A stretch of 64,000 bases of DNA, taken from Pseudomonadota bacterium. GTDB lineage: Bacteria; Pseudomonadota; Gammaproteobacteria; Acidiferrobacterales; UBA6901. The translations under genes and the position numbers were made by a program. Shown piece by piece: positions 1 to 9,241 of this stretch. The stretch covers positions 13,572 to 77,571 of the forward strand of contig JAJYEK010000005.1 in NCBI GenBank assembly GCA_021785795.1, read 5' to 3'. The first letter of the stretch is position 1. Every line of letters starts with the position of its first letter. The notes beneath the pieces are model-generated. The model was not told where the DNA came from and ran no database searches. It saw nothing but the letters and a program-made list of their open reading frames with translations.

Positions 1-4
1 GCTG

Positions 5-781
5 TTACTTGCCTCGTGTGGTGGTCCATGGGACACCGCCAGATTCCATCATCGGTCTCATGGCATGCAGCAGGTTCTCGAATAACCGGGGATGAAAGCC
101 TTCTTCTCGGGCCAGCAGCTCTTTCATGTGCTGGCGCTGGCTGGGCATCCGGAAACAGGCCGGACAGTTGTCCGCGATCACCGGCAGGCGCGCATCGGTT
201 GCAAAGTCCAGTAATTGGCGCTCCCGGACATAAATAAATGGCCGGATGACGCGCAAGTCCCCGACATCATTAAGGTAATGGGCCTTCATAGTACGCAAGG
301 ATCCTCCATGAAATGCGCTCATCAAAAAGGATTCCGCCAGGTCATCCAGATGCTGGGCAAGGACCAGCACATTGCAGCCCTGTTGGCGAGCCGTGGCATA
401 GAGAATTCCGCGGCGCATGCGTGCACAATAGGCACAGAACGACTTTCCCCGCATGGTCCGGAGCGCCCGCTCCACGATCTGTTGGCGCCGGTAGTAATAC
501 GGAATGCCGAGCCCGGGGACATAGTCGCACAGGCCTGAGGGATCGAATCCGTCGATCTGGGGATCGACGGTGGCGGCTGCAAGGGTAAATGGAACCGGCG
601 CCCTGTCCCGCAGGTGCACAAGGGTGTGCAACATGCTCAGGCTGTCCTTGCCGCCGGATAGGCCAAGCAACAGACGGTCTCCTGGCCGGATCATGTCGTA
701 GTCGGCGATGGCGCTACCGGCCGCGCGCAGGATGCTGCGGGGAGGACGCTGGACGGCGGGTAATTCGGCAATGGTGACCAT
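5..781 (-). CDS. ttcA: tRNA 2-thiocytidine synthetase TtcA family
   Basis: This is a PP-loop ATPase of the TtcA family, which thiolates C32 of certain tRNAs in the cytoplasm using an iron-sulfur cluster. The sequence shows SGGKDS (residues 42-47), the CxxC pair CAYC (116-119) followed by ARMRRGILY, and a later NCPAC (Cys206, Cys209), matching the three-cysteine pattern of TtcA. At 258 aa it is shorter than the E. coli protein (about 310). The ATG at 781 is preferred; an upstream start at 838 would add 19 residues that do not look conserved. It diverges from a rhodanese gene that could plausibly supply sulfur, which is inference from position only. Confidence 0.85.
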   Translation of the reverse strand: MVTIAELPAVQRPPRSILRAAGSAIADYDMIRPGDRLLLGLSGGKDSLSMLHTLVHLRDRAPVPFTLAAATVDPQIDGFDPSGLCDYVPGLGIPYYYRRQQIVERALRTMRGKSFCAYCARMRRGILYATARQQGCNVLVLAQHLDDLAESFLMSAFHGGSLRTMKAHYLNDVGDLRVIRPFIYVRERQLLDFATDARLPVIADNCPACFRMPSQRQHMKELLAREEGFHPRLFENLLHAMRPMMESGGVPWTTTRGK

Positions 782-852
782 GGCTCCGGTATTATGCCTT
801 AAACGTGCACGAGAGGCCGGCAAATGTGCCACGGCCACGGAGGTTGCTGGAC

Positions 853-1260
853 ATGAGCCAAGTCAAAACCTTGCATCCGAAGGAGGCCTGGGAACTGATC
901 CAAGGGCACCCGAATGCGCTATTCATCGACACGCGCTCGCTGATGGAGCACCTGTTCATCGGGCATCCTGTGGGCTGCATCCATATACCCTGGATTGACG
1001 AGCCAGACTGGACGGTCAATCCGGATTTCGCCACCGAGGTCCGGCGGGCGATTCTCGGAGGAGTGGGCGGAAGCGCTCCGGTCATACTGATCTGCCGTAG
1101 CGGTGTCCGGTCCCTCGAAGCCGGCGCGTGTCTGGCCAGCGCCGGTTTTCAAAACGTATACAATGTTGCTGAGGGCTTTGAGGGACCGCTCGATGATGAT
1201 CACCACCGCAGCAGTTCAGGCGGCTGGCGCTTTCACGGGCTGCCTTGGGAACAGTGCTGA
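853..1260 (+). CDS. Rhodanese-domain sulfurtransferase
   Basis: A single rhodanese domain of 135 aa. The likely persulfide-carrying cysteine is Cys81 in the active-site loop CRSGVR, and the preceding DTRS (residues 26-29) and GHPVGCIHIP segments are typical of the fold. The chosen ATG has CGGAGG about nine bases upstream, while an in-frame start at 805 lacks this. It has no signal peptide, so it should act in the cytoplasm. It faces away from ttcA across about 70 bases, so a role as sulfur donor in tRNA thiolation is possible but unproven. The C-terminal 20 residues (DDDHHRSSSGG...) look disordered. Confidence 0.8.
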   Translation: MSQVKTLHPKEAWELIQGHPNALFIDTRSLMEHLFIGHPVGCIHIPWIDEPDWTVNPDFATEVRRAILGGVGGSAPVILICRSGVRSLEAGACLASAGFQNVYNVAEGFEGPLDDDHHRSSSGGWRFHGLPWEQC

Positions 1261-1398
1261 ATCGGTACCCGGGCGCGACCCGAACCCCGCGCACGCCCTT
1301 AACGGAACAGGCCTGGCGCTCAAACCGTGTCAATTTGGGCCTGGGTTGGGTACACTTTGCGTCCACTTTACGAATCGACATCAGCAAAGGAAGCCGCC

Positions 1399-2592
1399 AT
1401 GGCAGATAGCTATCTCTTTACATCGGAATCCGTGTCGGAAGGGCATCCGGACAAGGTGTGCGACCAGATATCGGATGCGGTACTGGATGCGGTACTGGCG
1501 CAGCACAAAAACGCACGGGTCGCCTGCGAAACGCTGGTGAAGAACAATCTCGTGGTGCTCGCCGGTGAGATAACATCGAGCGCGAACGTCGATTTCGACA
1601 GGGTAACAAGGGAGGTCATCCGTCACATCGGCTACTCGGACGAAATGGGATTCGGCCCTGACAGCTGTACCGTGCTCACCGCCATCGGGCGACAGTCGCC
1701 GCACATCGCCCAGGGCGTGGACGAAGGGCGCGGGCTCGATCTGGAACAGGGTGCTGGCGACCAAGGACTGATGTTCGGCTATGCGACCAGCGAAACGGAC
1801 GTGCTCATGCCGATGCCGATTTCGCTGGCGCACCGCCTCGTGGAACGGCAGGCCCAGGTGCGCAAGGGCGGCAAGCTCCCCTGGCTGCGCCCCGATGCCA
1901 AATCGCAGGTTACCGTCAAATATGTCAATGGCAGGCCGGCCGGGATCGATGCGGTAGTTCTTTCCACCCAGCACGCACCCGGCATCAAACATGAGACGAT
2001 CCGCGAAGCGGTGATCGAGGAGATCATCAAGCCGGTGCTTCCCAAGGAGTGGCTCGGCAAGGATACCAAGTACTTTGTCAACCCGACCGGGGCGTTCGAA
2101 ATCGGCGGTCCGGTAGGCGACGCCGGCCTCACGGGCCGCAAGATCATCGTCGATACTTATGGCGGCATGGCCAGACACGGTGGCGGGGCATTTTCCGGCA
2201 AGGATCCTTCCAAGGTGGATCGTTCGGCGGCCTACGCCGGGCGCTATGTCGCAAAGAATGTGGTCGCTGCTGGGCTTGCGGACCGCTGCGAGATCCAGGT
2301 TGCCTACGCAATCGGGATCGCACGCCCCGTTTCGGTGCACATCGATACCTTCGGCACTGGCAAGCTGCCCGACGATAAGCTCGCTGAGCTGGTCGTTGCA
2401 CACTTCGATCTGCGCCCCAAGGGCATCATTCAGATGCTCGATCTGCTGCGTCCCATTTATCTAGCGACCGCGGCATACGGCCATTTCGGGCGTGAACGGC
2501 CGGACTTCAGTTGGGAACGGACCGATCGGGCCGAACAGCTGCGCGACGCGTCCGGCATCAAACCCGATGCGCGCAATGCCGTGCGGGCCTAA
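1399..2592 (+). CDS. metK: S-adenosylmethionine synthetase
   Basis: MetK makes S-adenosylmethionine from methionine and ATP, and is a cytoplasmic tetramer. The 397 aa product has the expected length. It carries GHPDKVCDQ near residue 15 for ATP binding, [12 protein letters not shown] near 118, and DTYGG...[16 protein letters not shown] in the C-terminal third. The ATG at 1399 follows AAAGGAAG, and an upstream in-frame start at 1327 adds non-conserved residues. It leads a run metK-ahcY-metF, which together supply and recycle the methyl donor. No SAM riboswitch is visible in the 138 bases upstream. Confidence 0.97.
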   Translation: MADSYLFTSESVSEGHPDKVCDQISDAVLDAVLAQHKNARVACETLVKNNLVVLAGEITSSANVDFDRVTREVIRHIGYSDEMGFGPDSCTVLTAIGRQSPHIAQGVDEGRGLDLEQGAGDQGLMFGYATSETDVLMPMPISLAHRLVERQAQVRKGGKLPWLRPDAKSQVTVKYVNGRPAGIDAVVLSTQHAPGIKHETIREAVIEEIIKPVLPKEWLGKDTKYFVNPTGAFEIGGPVGDAGLTGRKIIVDTYGGMARHGGGAFSGKDPSKVDRSAAYAGRYVAKNVVAAGLADRCEIQVAYAIGIARPVSVHIDTFGTGKLPDDKLAELVVAHFDLRPKGIIQMLDLLRPIYLATAAYGHFGRERPDFSWERTDRAEQLRDASGIKPDARNAVRA

Positions 2593-2689
2593 GCCGGCCC
2601 CGGTTGTCTCGTAAACCAGGGGACAAGCCCTTCCGGATGATCCCTGTCAGACCTTCAACAGGCCCTGCCGTGGCGGCGGGGCATTGTCC

Positions 2690-2775
2690 TTTCCAAGGAG
2701 CGTTGCGACCCTCCGAAGCAGTGTCCGGGGGCCAGGCTTGGAGACGACACCGACCCGTACAACGGCGCTCGTTCA
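2690..2775 (+). promoter_or_regulatory. SAH riboswitch (ahcY motif)
   Basis: The leader of ahcY matches the S-adenosylhomocysteine aptamer. CCAAG (2693-2697) pairs with CTTGG (2737-2741). GAGCG (2698-2702) pairs with CGCTC (2766-2770), and GTTG (2702-2705) can pair with CAAC (2760-2763), giving the compact pseudoknot typical of the class. The conserved GGAGCGTTGC, GCCAGGC and AACGGCGCTC blocks are all present. The first helix uses A-T pairs where I recall the usual consensus CCGAG/CTCGG, a compensating change. The ahcY ribosome site (GGAG, 2780-2783) starts ten bases after the aptamer, which fits SAH-induced expression at translation or transcription. Confidence 0.9.
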
Positions 2776-2791
2776 TTATGGAGCATGCATC

Positions 2792-4213
2792 ATGAACGCT
2801 GTCGTGAATTCGAAGACCGCGGACTACAAGGTCGCGGATATTGGCCTCGCGTCATGGGGCCGCAAGGAGATCGAAATCGCCCAGACGGAAATGCCAGGCC
2901 TGATGGCGCTACGCGAGGAGTTCGGTGCGCAGCAGCCACTCAGGGGAGCGCGCATTTCCGGCTCGCTGCACATGACCATTCAGACGGCCGTACTGATGGA
3001 AACGCTGACGTCGTTAGGGGCCCAGGTGCGCTGGGCCTCCTGCAATATCTTTTCCACGCAAGATCATGCGGCGGCGGCGATGGCGGCGGCAGGGATTCCG
3101 GTATTTGCCTGGAAGGGTGAGACCCTTGAAGAATATTGGTGGTGCACCCAGCAGGCGCTGACCTGGCCGGACGGGAAGGGCCCGAACATGATCCTGGATG
3201 ATGGCGGCGACGCCACATTGCTCGTGCACAAGGGCGCGGAATTCGAGGGTGCCGGCAGGGTGCCGGACGCCGAGCCGAACGCGAGCGAGGAATGGAAGGT
3301 CTTTTTGCACCTGCTGCGCGACAGTCTCGCAGCCAGTCCGGGCAAGTGGACCGCTATCGCCAAGGGCATCCGCGGGGTGACCGAGGAAACAACGACCGGG
3401 GTACACCGCCTTTATCAGATGCAGCAGCGGGGCGAGCTGATGTTTCCGGCGATGAATGTCAACGACTCGGTGACGAAGTCCAAGTTCGACAATCTGTACG
3501 GCTGCCGGGAATCCCTGATCGACGGGATCAAGCGTGCCACCGACGTCATGATCGCCGGAAAGATATGCGTGGTGCTCGGCTACGGGGATGTCGGGAAGGG
3601 CTGCGCCCAGGCGTTCCGCGGCATGGGCGCCACGGTTTGGATCACGGAGATCGACCCCATCTGCGCTCTACAGGCGGCAATGGAGGGTTACCGCGTGGTC
3701 ACCATGGAGGAGGCCGCTCCGCTGGGTGACATCTTCGTCACCGCAACCGGCAACGTGGGCGTGGTCACCCACGCGCATATGCTTGCGATGAAGCACGAGG
3801 CGATCGTATGCAACATCGGGCATTTCGATTCGGAAATCGACATCGCCGCACTCGAGGGGTACCCGTGGGAAGAGATCAAGCCGCAGGTCGATCACGTTCT
3901 GTTTCCGGACGGCAGGAAACTCATCGTCCTGGCCAAGGGCAGGCTTGTAAACCTCGGCTGCGCAACCGGGCACCCGAGTTTCGTAATGTCGGCATCCTTC
4001 TCAAATCAGACCATCGCGCAGATCGAGCTTTTTAACAACGGCGCTGCCTATGAACGGAAGGTGTACACGCTGCCGAAAAGGCTCGACGAGAAAGTCGCCC
4101 GCCTGCACCTCAAGAAGATAGGCGCGCACCTCACCCGGCTTTCCGCCGAACAGGCGGCGTACATCAACGTTCCGGTCGATGGTCCCTACAAGCCGGACCA
4201 TTACCGGTACTGA
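2792..4213 (+). CDS. ahcY: Adenosylhomocysteinase
   Basis: AhcY hydrolyses S-adenosylhomocysteine to adenosine and homocysteine with bound NAD, removing the inhibitor made by methyltransferases. The 473 aa product has the [13 protein letters not shown] segment near the N terminus, the NAD loop GYGDVGKG at 263-270, and the characteristic C-terminal KPDHYRY. The start at 2792 has GGAG eight bases upstream and directly follows the SAH riboswitch. It lies between metK and metF and completes the methyl cycle. Confidence 0.97.
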   Translation: MNAVVNSKTADYKVADIGLASWGRKEIEIAQTEMPGLMALREEFGAQQPLRGARISGSLHMTIQTAVLMETLTSLGAQVRWASCNIFSTQDHAAAAMAAAGIPVFAWKGETLEEYWWCTQQALTWPDGKGPNMILDDGGDATLLVHKGAEFEGAGRVPDAEPNASEEWKVFLHLLRDSLAASPGKWTAIAKGIRGVTEETTTGVHRLYQMQQRGELMFPAMNVNDSVTKSKFDNLYGCRESLIDGIKRATDVMIAGKICVVLGYGDVGKGCAQAFRGMGATVWITEIDPICALQAAMEGYRVVTMEEAAPLGDIFVTATGNVGVVTHAHMLAMKHEAIVCNIGHFDSEIDIAALEGYPWEEIKPQVDHVLFPDGRKLIVLAKGRLVNLGCATGHPSFVMSASFSNQTIAQIELFNNGAAYERKVYTLPKRLDEKVARLHLKKIGAHLTRLSAEQAAYINVPVDGPYKPDHYRY

Positions 4214-4290
4214 TCCGCCACAGACAGCACGTATCGCTGCGCGGCCCGGCCGCGCCTGATCGGACAAGCATCGCGACTTTCGGCTTTCCT

Positions 4291-5136
4291 ATGGAAACCC
4301 AGAAACGGCACGGACGGACCTTCAGCTTCGAGTTTTTCCCTCCCAAGACAGAGGAGGGAAGGGCGAGCCTGCGTCACACGTATGCCCAGCTCGGGCAGCT
4401 TGGGCCGCGCTTCATGTCGGTGACTTTCGGGGCCGGCGGGAGCACACGCGAAGGCACGTTCGAGACTGTCAGGGAGATAATGGGGCGGGGCTTCGGCGCG
4501 GCCCCGCACATTTCTTGCATCGGATCATCGCGGGACCAGCTCCGCCAGATTTTGCGCAGCTACATGGCCCTGGGGGTCCGCCACCTTGTCGCCTTGCGTG
4601 GAGATCTGCCCTCGGGCACGGTCGCTGCGGGAGAATTGCGTTACGCGAGCGAGCTCGTGGAGTTCATCCGGGCCGAGACGGGTTCCCATTTCCACATCGA
4701 GGTCGCCGCCTACCCCGAGACCCACCCGCAGGCAGCGAGCGCCTCGGCCGACCGGCTGAACTTCCGCCGCAAGGTCCTGGCCGGCGCCGATTCCGCCATC
4801 ACACAGTATTTCTATAATGCTGATTCGTATTTCCGCTTCGTGGATGACTGCGAGGAACTGGGGCTGGGCATTGCCATCGTGCCGGGCATCATGCCGATCA
4901 CCAACTTCAAGCAGCTCGCGCGCTTTTCGGATGCATGCGGCGCGGAGATCCCGCGCTGGATCCGCAGGCGTCTGGAGGACTACGGGGAAGACCTCGATGC
5001 AATCCGTGCCTTCGGGCTAGACGTGACCACCGAACTGTGCGACCGACTGCTTGCGGCCGGCGCACCGGGCCTGCACTTCTATACTCTTAACCGCGCCGGC
5101 CCGACAAGCACGATCTGGGAGCGACTCGCTCTTTGA
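4291..5136 (+). CDS. metF: Methylenetetrahydrofolate reductase
   Basis: MetF reduces methylene-tetrahydrofolate to methyl-tetrahydrofolate, the methyl source for methionine synthesis; it is a cytoplasmic flavoprotein. The 281 aa product opens with FSFEFFPPK, containing the catalytic glutamate (Glu14), and has HPQA (around 147-150) and ITQYFYNADSYFRF in the barrel. It begins 77 bases after ahcY; a short GC hairpin (4239-4255) lies in the gap without a T tract. The ribosome site is weak, so readthrough from ahcY is likely. Confidence 0.95.
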   Translation: METQKRHGRTFSFEFFPPKTEEGRASLRHTYAQLGQLGPRFMSVTFGAGGSTREGTFETVREIMGRGFGAAPHISCIGSSRDQLRQILRSYMALGVRHLVALRGDLPSGTVAAGELRYASELVEFIRAETGSHFHIEVAAYPETHPQAASASADRLNFRRKVLAGADSAITQYFYNADSYFRFVDDCEELGLGIAIVPGIMPITNFKQLARFSDACGAEIPRWIRRRLEDYGEDLDAIRAFGLDVTTELCDRLLAAGAPGLHFYTLNRAGPTSTIWERLAL

Positions 5137-5373
5137 TTCGGCAACGCACTTGCGGACACTTTCGGTTCTTCGCTGGCGAGGCGCGGGCGGCTCAAATCGG
5201 CCGCAGGGCCATGGCGGCTCCTGCGGCCATGAAATGCTCCACCCACCGCGCTTGCACAGAACCGGGATATTTCCTGTATTCTTATGGGAAGGACATAGCC
5301 CCGCAGGCAGCTCAAACAGCGGGCGACCGCACGGCAGGCGCTGCGGCTAATACCGAGACAGGCATCGAAGCGG

Positions 5374-5892
5374 ATGGAATCAGGTCACTACAAATTCCTG
5401 CTGACCGGCATCATCGTTGTTCAGATCGTCGGCTTTGTGGCCCTATGGATGAGAATTCCGGCCGCGCCTTCGGCCACTCGAGCGTCGGTTCCGGCAATCC
5501 CGAGGACCAACCCCAGCAGCGCCGGGTTTTCAGCAAAAATTCCCCGGGACCGGGTATTGCGGCAGGCAATAGATTCCGTTCTGAAACAGGAGCTGGCACC
5601 CTACCTGGCAAAGCTGGCTGCGGCCCCACCCGCCCAGCTGGAGCCAATCGGGACCACTGAAGCCGGACTACCGCCTCGCGATAGTGCGCCGCGCATGCAG
5701 GCCGCACGCCAATCCCGGGAGATTGTGGATCGGGCGCTGGCCAGCGGCGTTTGGACCGATGCTGACAGCAGCGCATTGCTGCAGGTTGCGCCGATGCTTT
5801 CCGAGCGGCAGCGCGAGGCGCTGCTCAACAAGATTTTCGGGGCCATCAACAACCAGGAGATGAAGCCGGTGGGATCACTGCCCTCGCTCTAG
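5374..5892 (+). CDS. Hypothetical single-pass membrane protein
   Basis: A 172 aa protein I do not recognise. Residues 7-26 (FLLTGIIVVQIVGFVALWM) form one hydrophobic segment near the N terminus, so it is probably an anchored periplasmic protein. The rest has a proline- and alanine-rich stretch followed by a helical region with LRQAIDSVLKQELAPYLAKL and a C-terminal SERQREALLNKIFGAINN. The 237 bases before it contain no gene. Codon use matches its neighbours. An overlapping frame (5133-5660) was rejected because it lacks the membrane anchor and any family likeness. Confidence 0.6.
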   Translation: MESGHYKFLLTGIIVVQIVGFVALWMRIPAAPSATRASVPAIPRTNPSSAGFSAKIPRDRVLRQAIDSVLKQELAPYLAKLAAAPPAQLEPIGTTEAGLPPRDSAPRMQAARQSREIVDRALASGVWTDADSSALLQVAPMLSERQREALLNKIFGAINNQEMKPVGSLPSL

Positions 5893-5935
5893 GGCAGGAA
5901 GTCCGTGCGCCGTGGAAATTCTGAGGAGGAGACAC

Positions 5936-6331
5936 ATGAAATTCGCCATGTTGGCATTGGCGCTGGTCGGCGTGGTGCTGTCTGTTCCGGCCTTCGCCCA
6001 GGGCGACTACGTGCCCGGGTATGTTTATGTGGGTCCAAACAGCGAGTACATGTATGGCACCTTCAACAACCGTTTCAATACGACGCTGACTGCGACCAAG
6101 ACCTATATTGGGGCCGGTGGCTACGCGAACGGGCTGCTGTATTTTTACGGCGAGGACGCCAACGGCCACTATTTCTACTGCTATATCCCCACGACCAGCC
6201 CCATCTATCAGGCTGCGGTGCAGATCAAGAACACGCTCGGCAACGGGTCGCTTTTGTCGGTCGAGCGCACTCCACCTTCGAGCGAATGCACGTCGGTGTA
6301 TTCGGCGAAGGCATCCCATTATCTAAACTGA
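5936..6331 (+). CDS. Small secreted protein of unknown function
   Basis: A 131 aa protein with a clear signal peptide: a basic start, the hydrophobic run FAMLALALVGVVLSV and an AFAQ cleavage site after about residue 22. The mature part is rich in tyrosine, glycine and asparagine (YVPGYVYVGPNSEYMYG) and holds two cysteines about 48 residues apart that could form a disulfide. AGGAGGAG lies five bases ahead of the ATG, the best ribosome site in the area. I cannot assign a family. It follows the anchored protein by about 45 bases and may be co-transcribed with it. Confidence 0.65.
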   Translation: MKFAMLALALVGVVLSVPAFAQGDYVPGYVYVGPNSEYMYGTFNNRFNTTLTATKTYIGAGGYANGLLYFYGEDANGHYFYCYIPTTSPIYQAAVQIKNTLGNGSLLSVERTPPSSECTSVYSAKASHYLN

Positions 6332-6414
6332 TCCAACCTGGCGCCGGCGGCAGAGCCGTAATGTCCGGTGGACGCAAACACTGACAGCAGCCAAGGAGTA
6401 CCGGGGGACCGCCG

Positions 6415-7248
6415 ATGAGCGAAGCAACGACGTTTGCCCCGCCCTCCCCCGGCCCGGGGGACCGCTTGCGCGGAAGCACCGCGGTCGCAGTCCGAGCGTA
6501 CCTGGTGAGCGAACGGCTGCACCTGCGTGGCTATTATGAGACACCCATGGAATTCCAGCCCCTGGTGGTGGCTGCAGGCGAAAGCGGACTCGCGATGCTG
6601 TTCCGATATGGCGCGGTGGTTCTGTTCAATCTGAGCGACGCTGAGCAGCAGGCCTTTCTGCTGGATCTGGCGCCGCGCATGGAGCGGCCGCTGTCGCACC
6701 CCGAAACCGAGGACGGGCGGATTTTTGTCAGCGCCGGGCAAGCGGAAGGGGTTGCGGTCGACGGCATTGCGGTCAGCGATTTGGGGTTGCCGCGGTTGCA
6801 GGTAGTTGCGATCGTGCTCGCCCGCAGCGTAGCGCTGCAGCGCTACGAGACCGCGATGGCGGCGGTGTTCGATGTGATCGAGCCGCTGGCGCAGCGGATC
6901 GAACGCGAGGGCGGGGCCCCGCATGTTCTCCGACAGCTGCTGCAGCACATCGGCGGCGCGCTTTCGGTGCAGGCCAAGATGATTGGGCGGGTCGAGATCC
7001 AGGACAAGCCGGAGCTGCTGTGGGACCAGCCGGAACTGGAGCGCCTGTACCTGCGACTGGAGTCGGAATATGAGCTGCGTGAGCGCGACACCGTGCTCGA
7101 GCGCAAGCTGGCGCTGGTTTCGCATACTGCCGAGACAGCGCTCAACCTGCTGCATAACCGCCGAATGCTGCGGGTGGAATGGTATATTGTGGTCCTAATC
7201 GCGGTGGAAATCGGCCTGTACACCTACGAAATCTGGCTGAAACGCTGA
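6415..7248 (+). CDS. RMD1/YagE (DUF155) family membrane protein
   Basis: This 277 aa protein matches the RMD1/YagE (DUF155) family. The N-terminal half has the typical LFRYGAVVLFNLSDAEQ core, the middle is helical and charged, and a single transmembrane helix close to the C terminus (WYIVVLIAVEIGLYTYEIW) precedes a short basic tail. Bacterial members are uncharacterised; the yeast relatives are mitochondrial and vacuolar membrane proteins. AAGGAG lies about 17 bases upstream of the ATG. It ends before the typA promoter, so it closes the first gene run. Confidence 0.75.
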   Translation: MSEATTFAPPSPGPGDRLRGSTAVAVRAYLVSERLHLRGYYETPMEFQPLVVAAGESGLAMLFRYGAVVLFNLSDAEQQAFLLDLAPRMERPLSHPETEDGRIFVSAGQAEGVAVDGIAVSDLGLPRLQVVAIVLARSVALQRYETAMAAVFDVIEPLAQRIEREGGAPHVLRQLLQHIGGALSVQAKMIGRVEIQDKPELLWDQPELERLYLRLESEYELRERDTVLERKLALVSHTAETALNLLHNRRMLRVEWYIVVLIAVEIGLYTYEIWLKR

Positions 7249-7333
7249 CCTGGTCGCCCGGCCTGCCCTGGTGGCGGATCGTACCTCGGTCGCGGGCGTG
7301 CCGCGCATGTCTCTGGTTTTCGCGACAATCGTG

Positions 7334-7339
7334 TATAAT
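7334..7339 (+). promoter_or_regulatory. Putative -10 element of typA
   Basis: A perfect TATAAT lies 36 bases before the TTG start of typA. The -35 region is weak (CTGG/TGGTTT around 7313-7319). Only the -10 is convincing. Confidence 0.45.
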
Positions 7340-7374
7340 GCGCGGCCTTTTTGCGGTTACGCCGGGATACCCCT

Positions 7375-9195
7375 TTGATCGAGAAATTACGCAATATTGC
7401 CATCATCGCGCACGTCGACCATGGCAAGACCACACTGGTCGACAAGCTGCTGCAGCAGTCCGGGACGTTTGCTCCGCACCAGCAGCTCGGTACGCGGGTC
7501 ATGGATTCCAACGACCTCGAAAAGGAGCGTGGCATCACCATTCTGGCGAAGAATACCGCCATACGCTGGCACGACTACCGCATCAACATCATCGACACCC
7601 CGGGGCATGCGGATTTCGGAGGAGAGGTCGAGCGCGTGCTGTCCATGGTCGATTCGGTGCTGCTTCTGGTGGACGCAATCGACGGGCCGATGCCGCAGAC
7701 GCGTTTCGTAACCCGCAAGGCTTTTGCTCAGGGACTCAGGCCCATCGTGGTGATCAACAAGATAGACCGTCCCGGGGCCCGGCCGGGCTGGGTGCTGGAT
7801 CAAACGTTTGATCTGTTCGACAAGCTCGGCGCCACCGAGGAGCAGCTGGATTTCCCCGTCATTTATGCGTCGGCACTGAACGGCTATGCCGGACTGGAGC
7901 CCGACGTGCGATCGGGAGACATGACGCCGCTATTCGAGACCGTCATTGCCCATGTGCCCGCGCCGGACGTGGACCTGGACGGGCCGTTTCAGATGCAGGT
8001 TTCGAGCCTCGATTATTCGAGTTATGTGGGAGCCATCGCGGTCGGACGGATCAAGCGGGGGCGCATCAGGCCCAATCAGCAAGTGGCCGTCGTCGACAAG
8101 GCCGGCAAGACCCGGCCGGCCCGGGTACTTCAGGTTCTCGGATTTCTCGGCCTGGAACGCACGGAAGTCCCAGAAGCCGCTGCTGGAGACATCATAGCCA
8201 TTACCGGAATCGACTCGCCGCACATTTCCGATACGTTCTGCGATCCGCTCTGCGTGCAAGCGCTTCCGGCCCTGTCGGTCGACGAGCCGACCGTCACGAT
8301 GTCGTTCGAGGTGAACAACTCGCCGTTTGCCGGCAGGGACGGGAAGTACGTGACCAGCCGCCAGCTGCGCGAGCGTCTCGAGCGGGAGCTGATCACGAAC
8401 GTAGCGCTGCGGGTGGAGGATACTGGCAGCCCCGACAAGTTCCGGGTGTCCGGGCGCGGCGAGCTGCACCTCGGTATCCTGATCGAGAACATGCGCCGCG
8501 AAGGTTACGAGCTCGGGGTTTCTCGCCCGCAGGTGATCATCAAGGAGGTCAACGGGGAAAAGCAGGAGCCTTACGAGATGGTTACCGTCGACGTCGAAAG
8601 CCAGCACCAGGGCACCGTGATGGAAAAACTCGGCGCACGCAGGGGCGACCTGCTCAACATGGAGCCTGATGGCAAGGGTCGCGTACGTCTTGAATACATG
8701 GTTCCGGCGCGCGGCCTGATCGGCTTCCAGACCGAGTTTCTTACGGCAACAGCCGGAAGCGGCCTGATTTATCACGTGTTTGATCACTACGGCGCCATGA
8801 AAAAAGGTGACGCCGGGCGGCGCGTCAACGGCGTGCTCATCTCGAACGGCGTCGGCGTCAGCGTTGCCTACGCGCTATGGAACCTCCAGGAGCGCGGGCG
8901 GCTGTTTATTTCGCCCGGCGAGGAAATGTACGAAGGAATGATCGTCGGTATTCACTCGCGCGACAACGACCTGGTGGTCAACGCCATGAAGGGCAAGCAG
9001 CTGACAAATGTCCGCGCCTCGGGCTCGGACGACGCCATTATTCTTACGCCGCCGATCCAGCTTACCCTGGAGCGCGCCCTGGAATTTATCGAAGACGATG
9101 AGCTGGTCGAGGTGACCCCCAGCCATATACGCCTGCGCAAACGACACCTCAGGGAGTCGGACCGCAAGCGGGCGGAACGTAGCGCCGCGGGCTGA
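7375..9195 (+). CDS. typA: Ribosome-associated GTPase TypA/BipA
   Basis: TypA (BipA) is a translational GTPase related to EF-G that acts on 50S assembly and stress adaptation. The product from TTG at 7375 is 606 aa, the usual length. It opens with [19 protein letters not shown] (P-loop around residues 13-20), followed by [14 protein letters not shown] and [15 protein letters not shown], then the domain III, V and C-terminal parts ending in [17 protein letters not shown]. The family start is MIEKLRN, which here requires a TTG codon; an earlier TTG at 7351 adds eight non-conserved residues. It converges with prfC. Confidence 0.95.
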   Translation: MIEKLRNIAIIAHVDHGKTTLVDKLLQQSGTFAPHQQLGTRVMDSNDLEKERGITILAKNTAIRWHDYRINIIDTPGHADFGGEVERVLSMVDSVLLLVDAIDGPMPQTRFVTRKAFAQGLRPIVVINKIDRPGARPGWVLDQTFDLFDKLGATEEQLDFPVIYASALNGYAGLEPDVRSGDMTPLFETVIAHVPAPDVDLDGPFQMQVSSLDYSSYVGAIAVGRIKRGRIRPNQQVAVVDKAGKTRPARVLQVLGFLGLERTEVPEAAAGDIIAITGIDSPHISDTFCDPLCVQALPALSVDEPTVTMSFEVNNSPFAGRDGKYVTSRQLRERLERELITNVALRVEDTGSPDKFRVSGRGELHLGILIENMRREGYELGVSRPQVIIKEVNGEKQEPYEMVTVDVESQHQGTVMEKLGARRGDLLNMEPDGKGRVRLEYMVPARGLIGFQTEFLTATAGSGLIYHVFDHYGAMKKGDAGRRVNGVLISNGVGVSVAYALWNLQERGRLFISPGEEMYEGMIVGIHSRDNDLVVNAMKGKQLTNVRASGSDDAIILTPPIQLTLERALEFIEDDELVEVTPSHIRLRKRHLRESDRKRAERSAAG

Positions 9196-9241
9196 CGACC
9201 CCTGAGCAAACCCGGCCGCCCGGCCCGGTGTGCCGGTGGCT

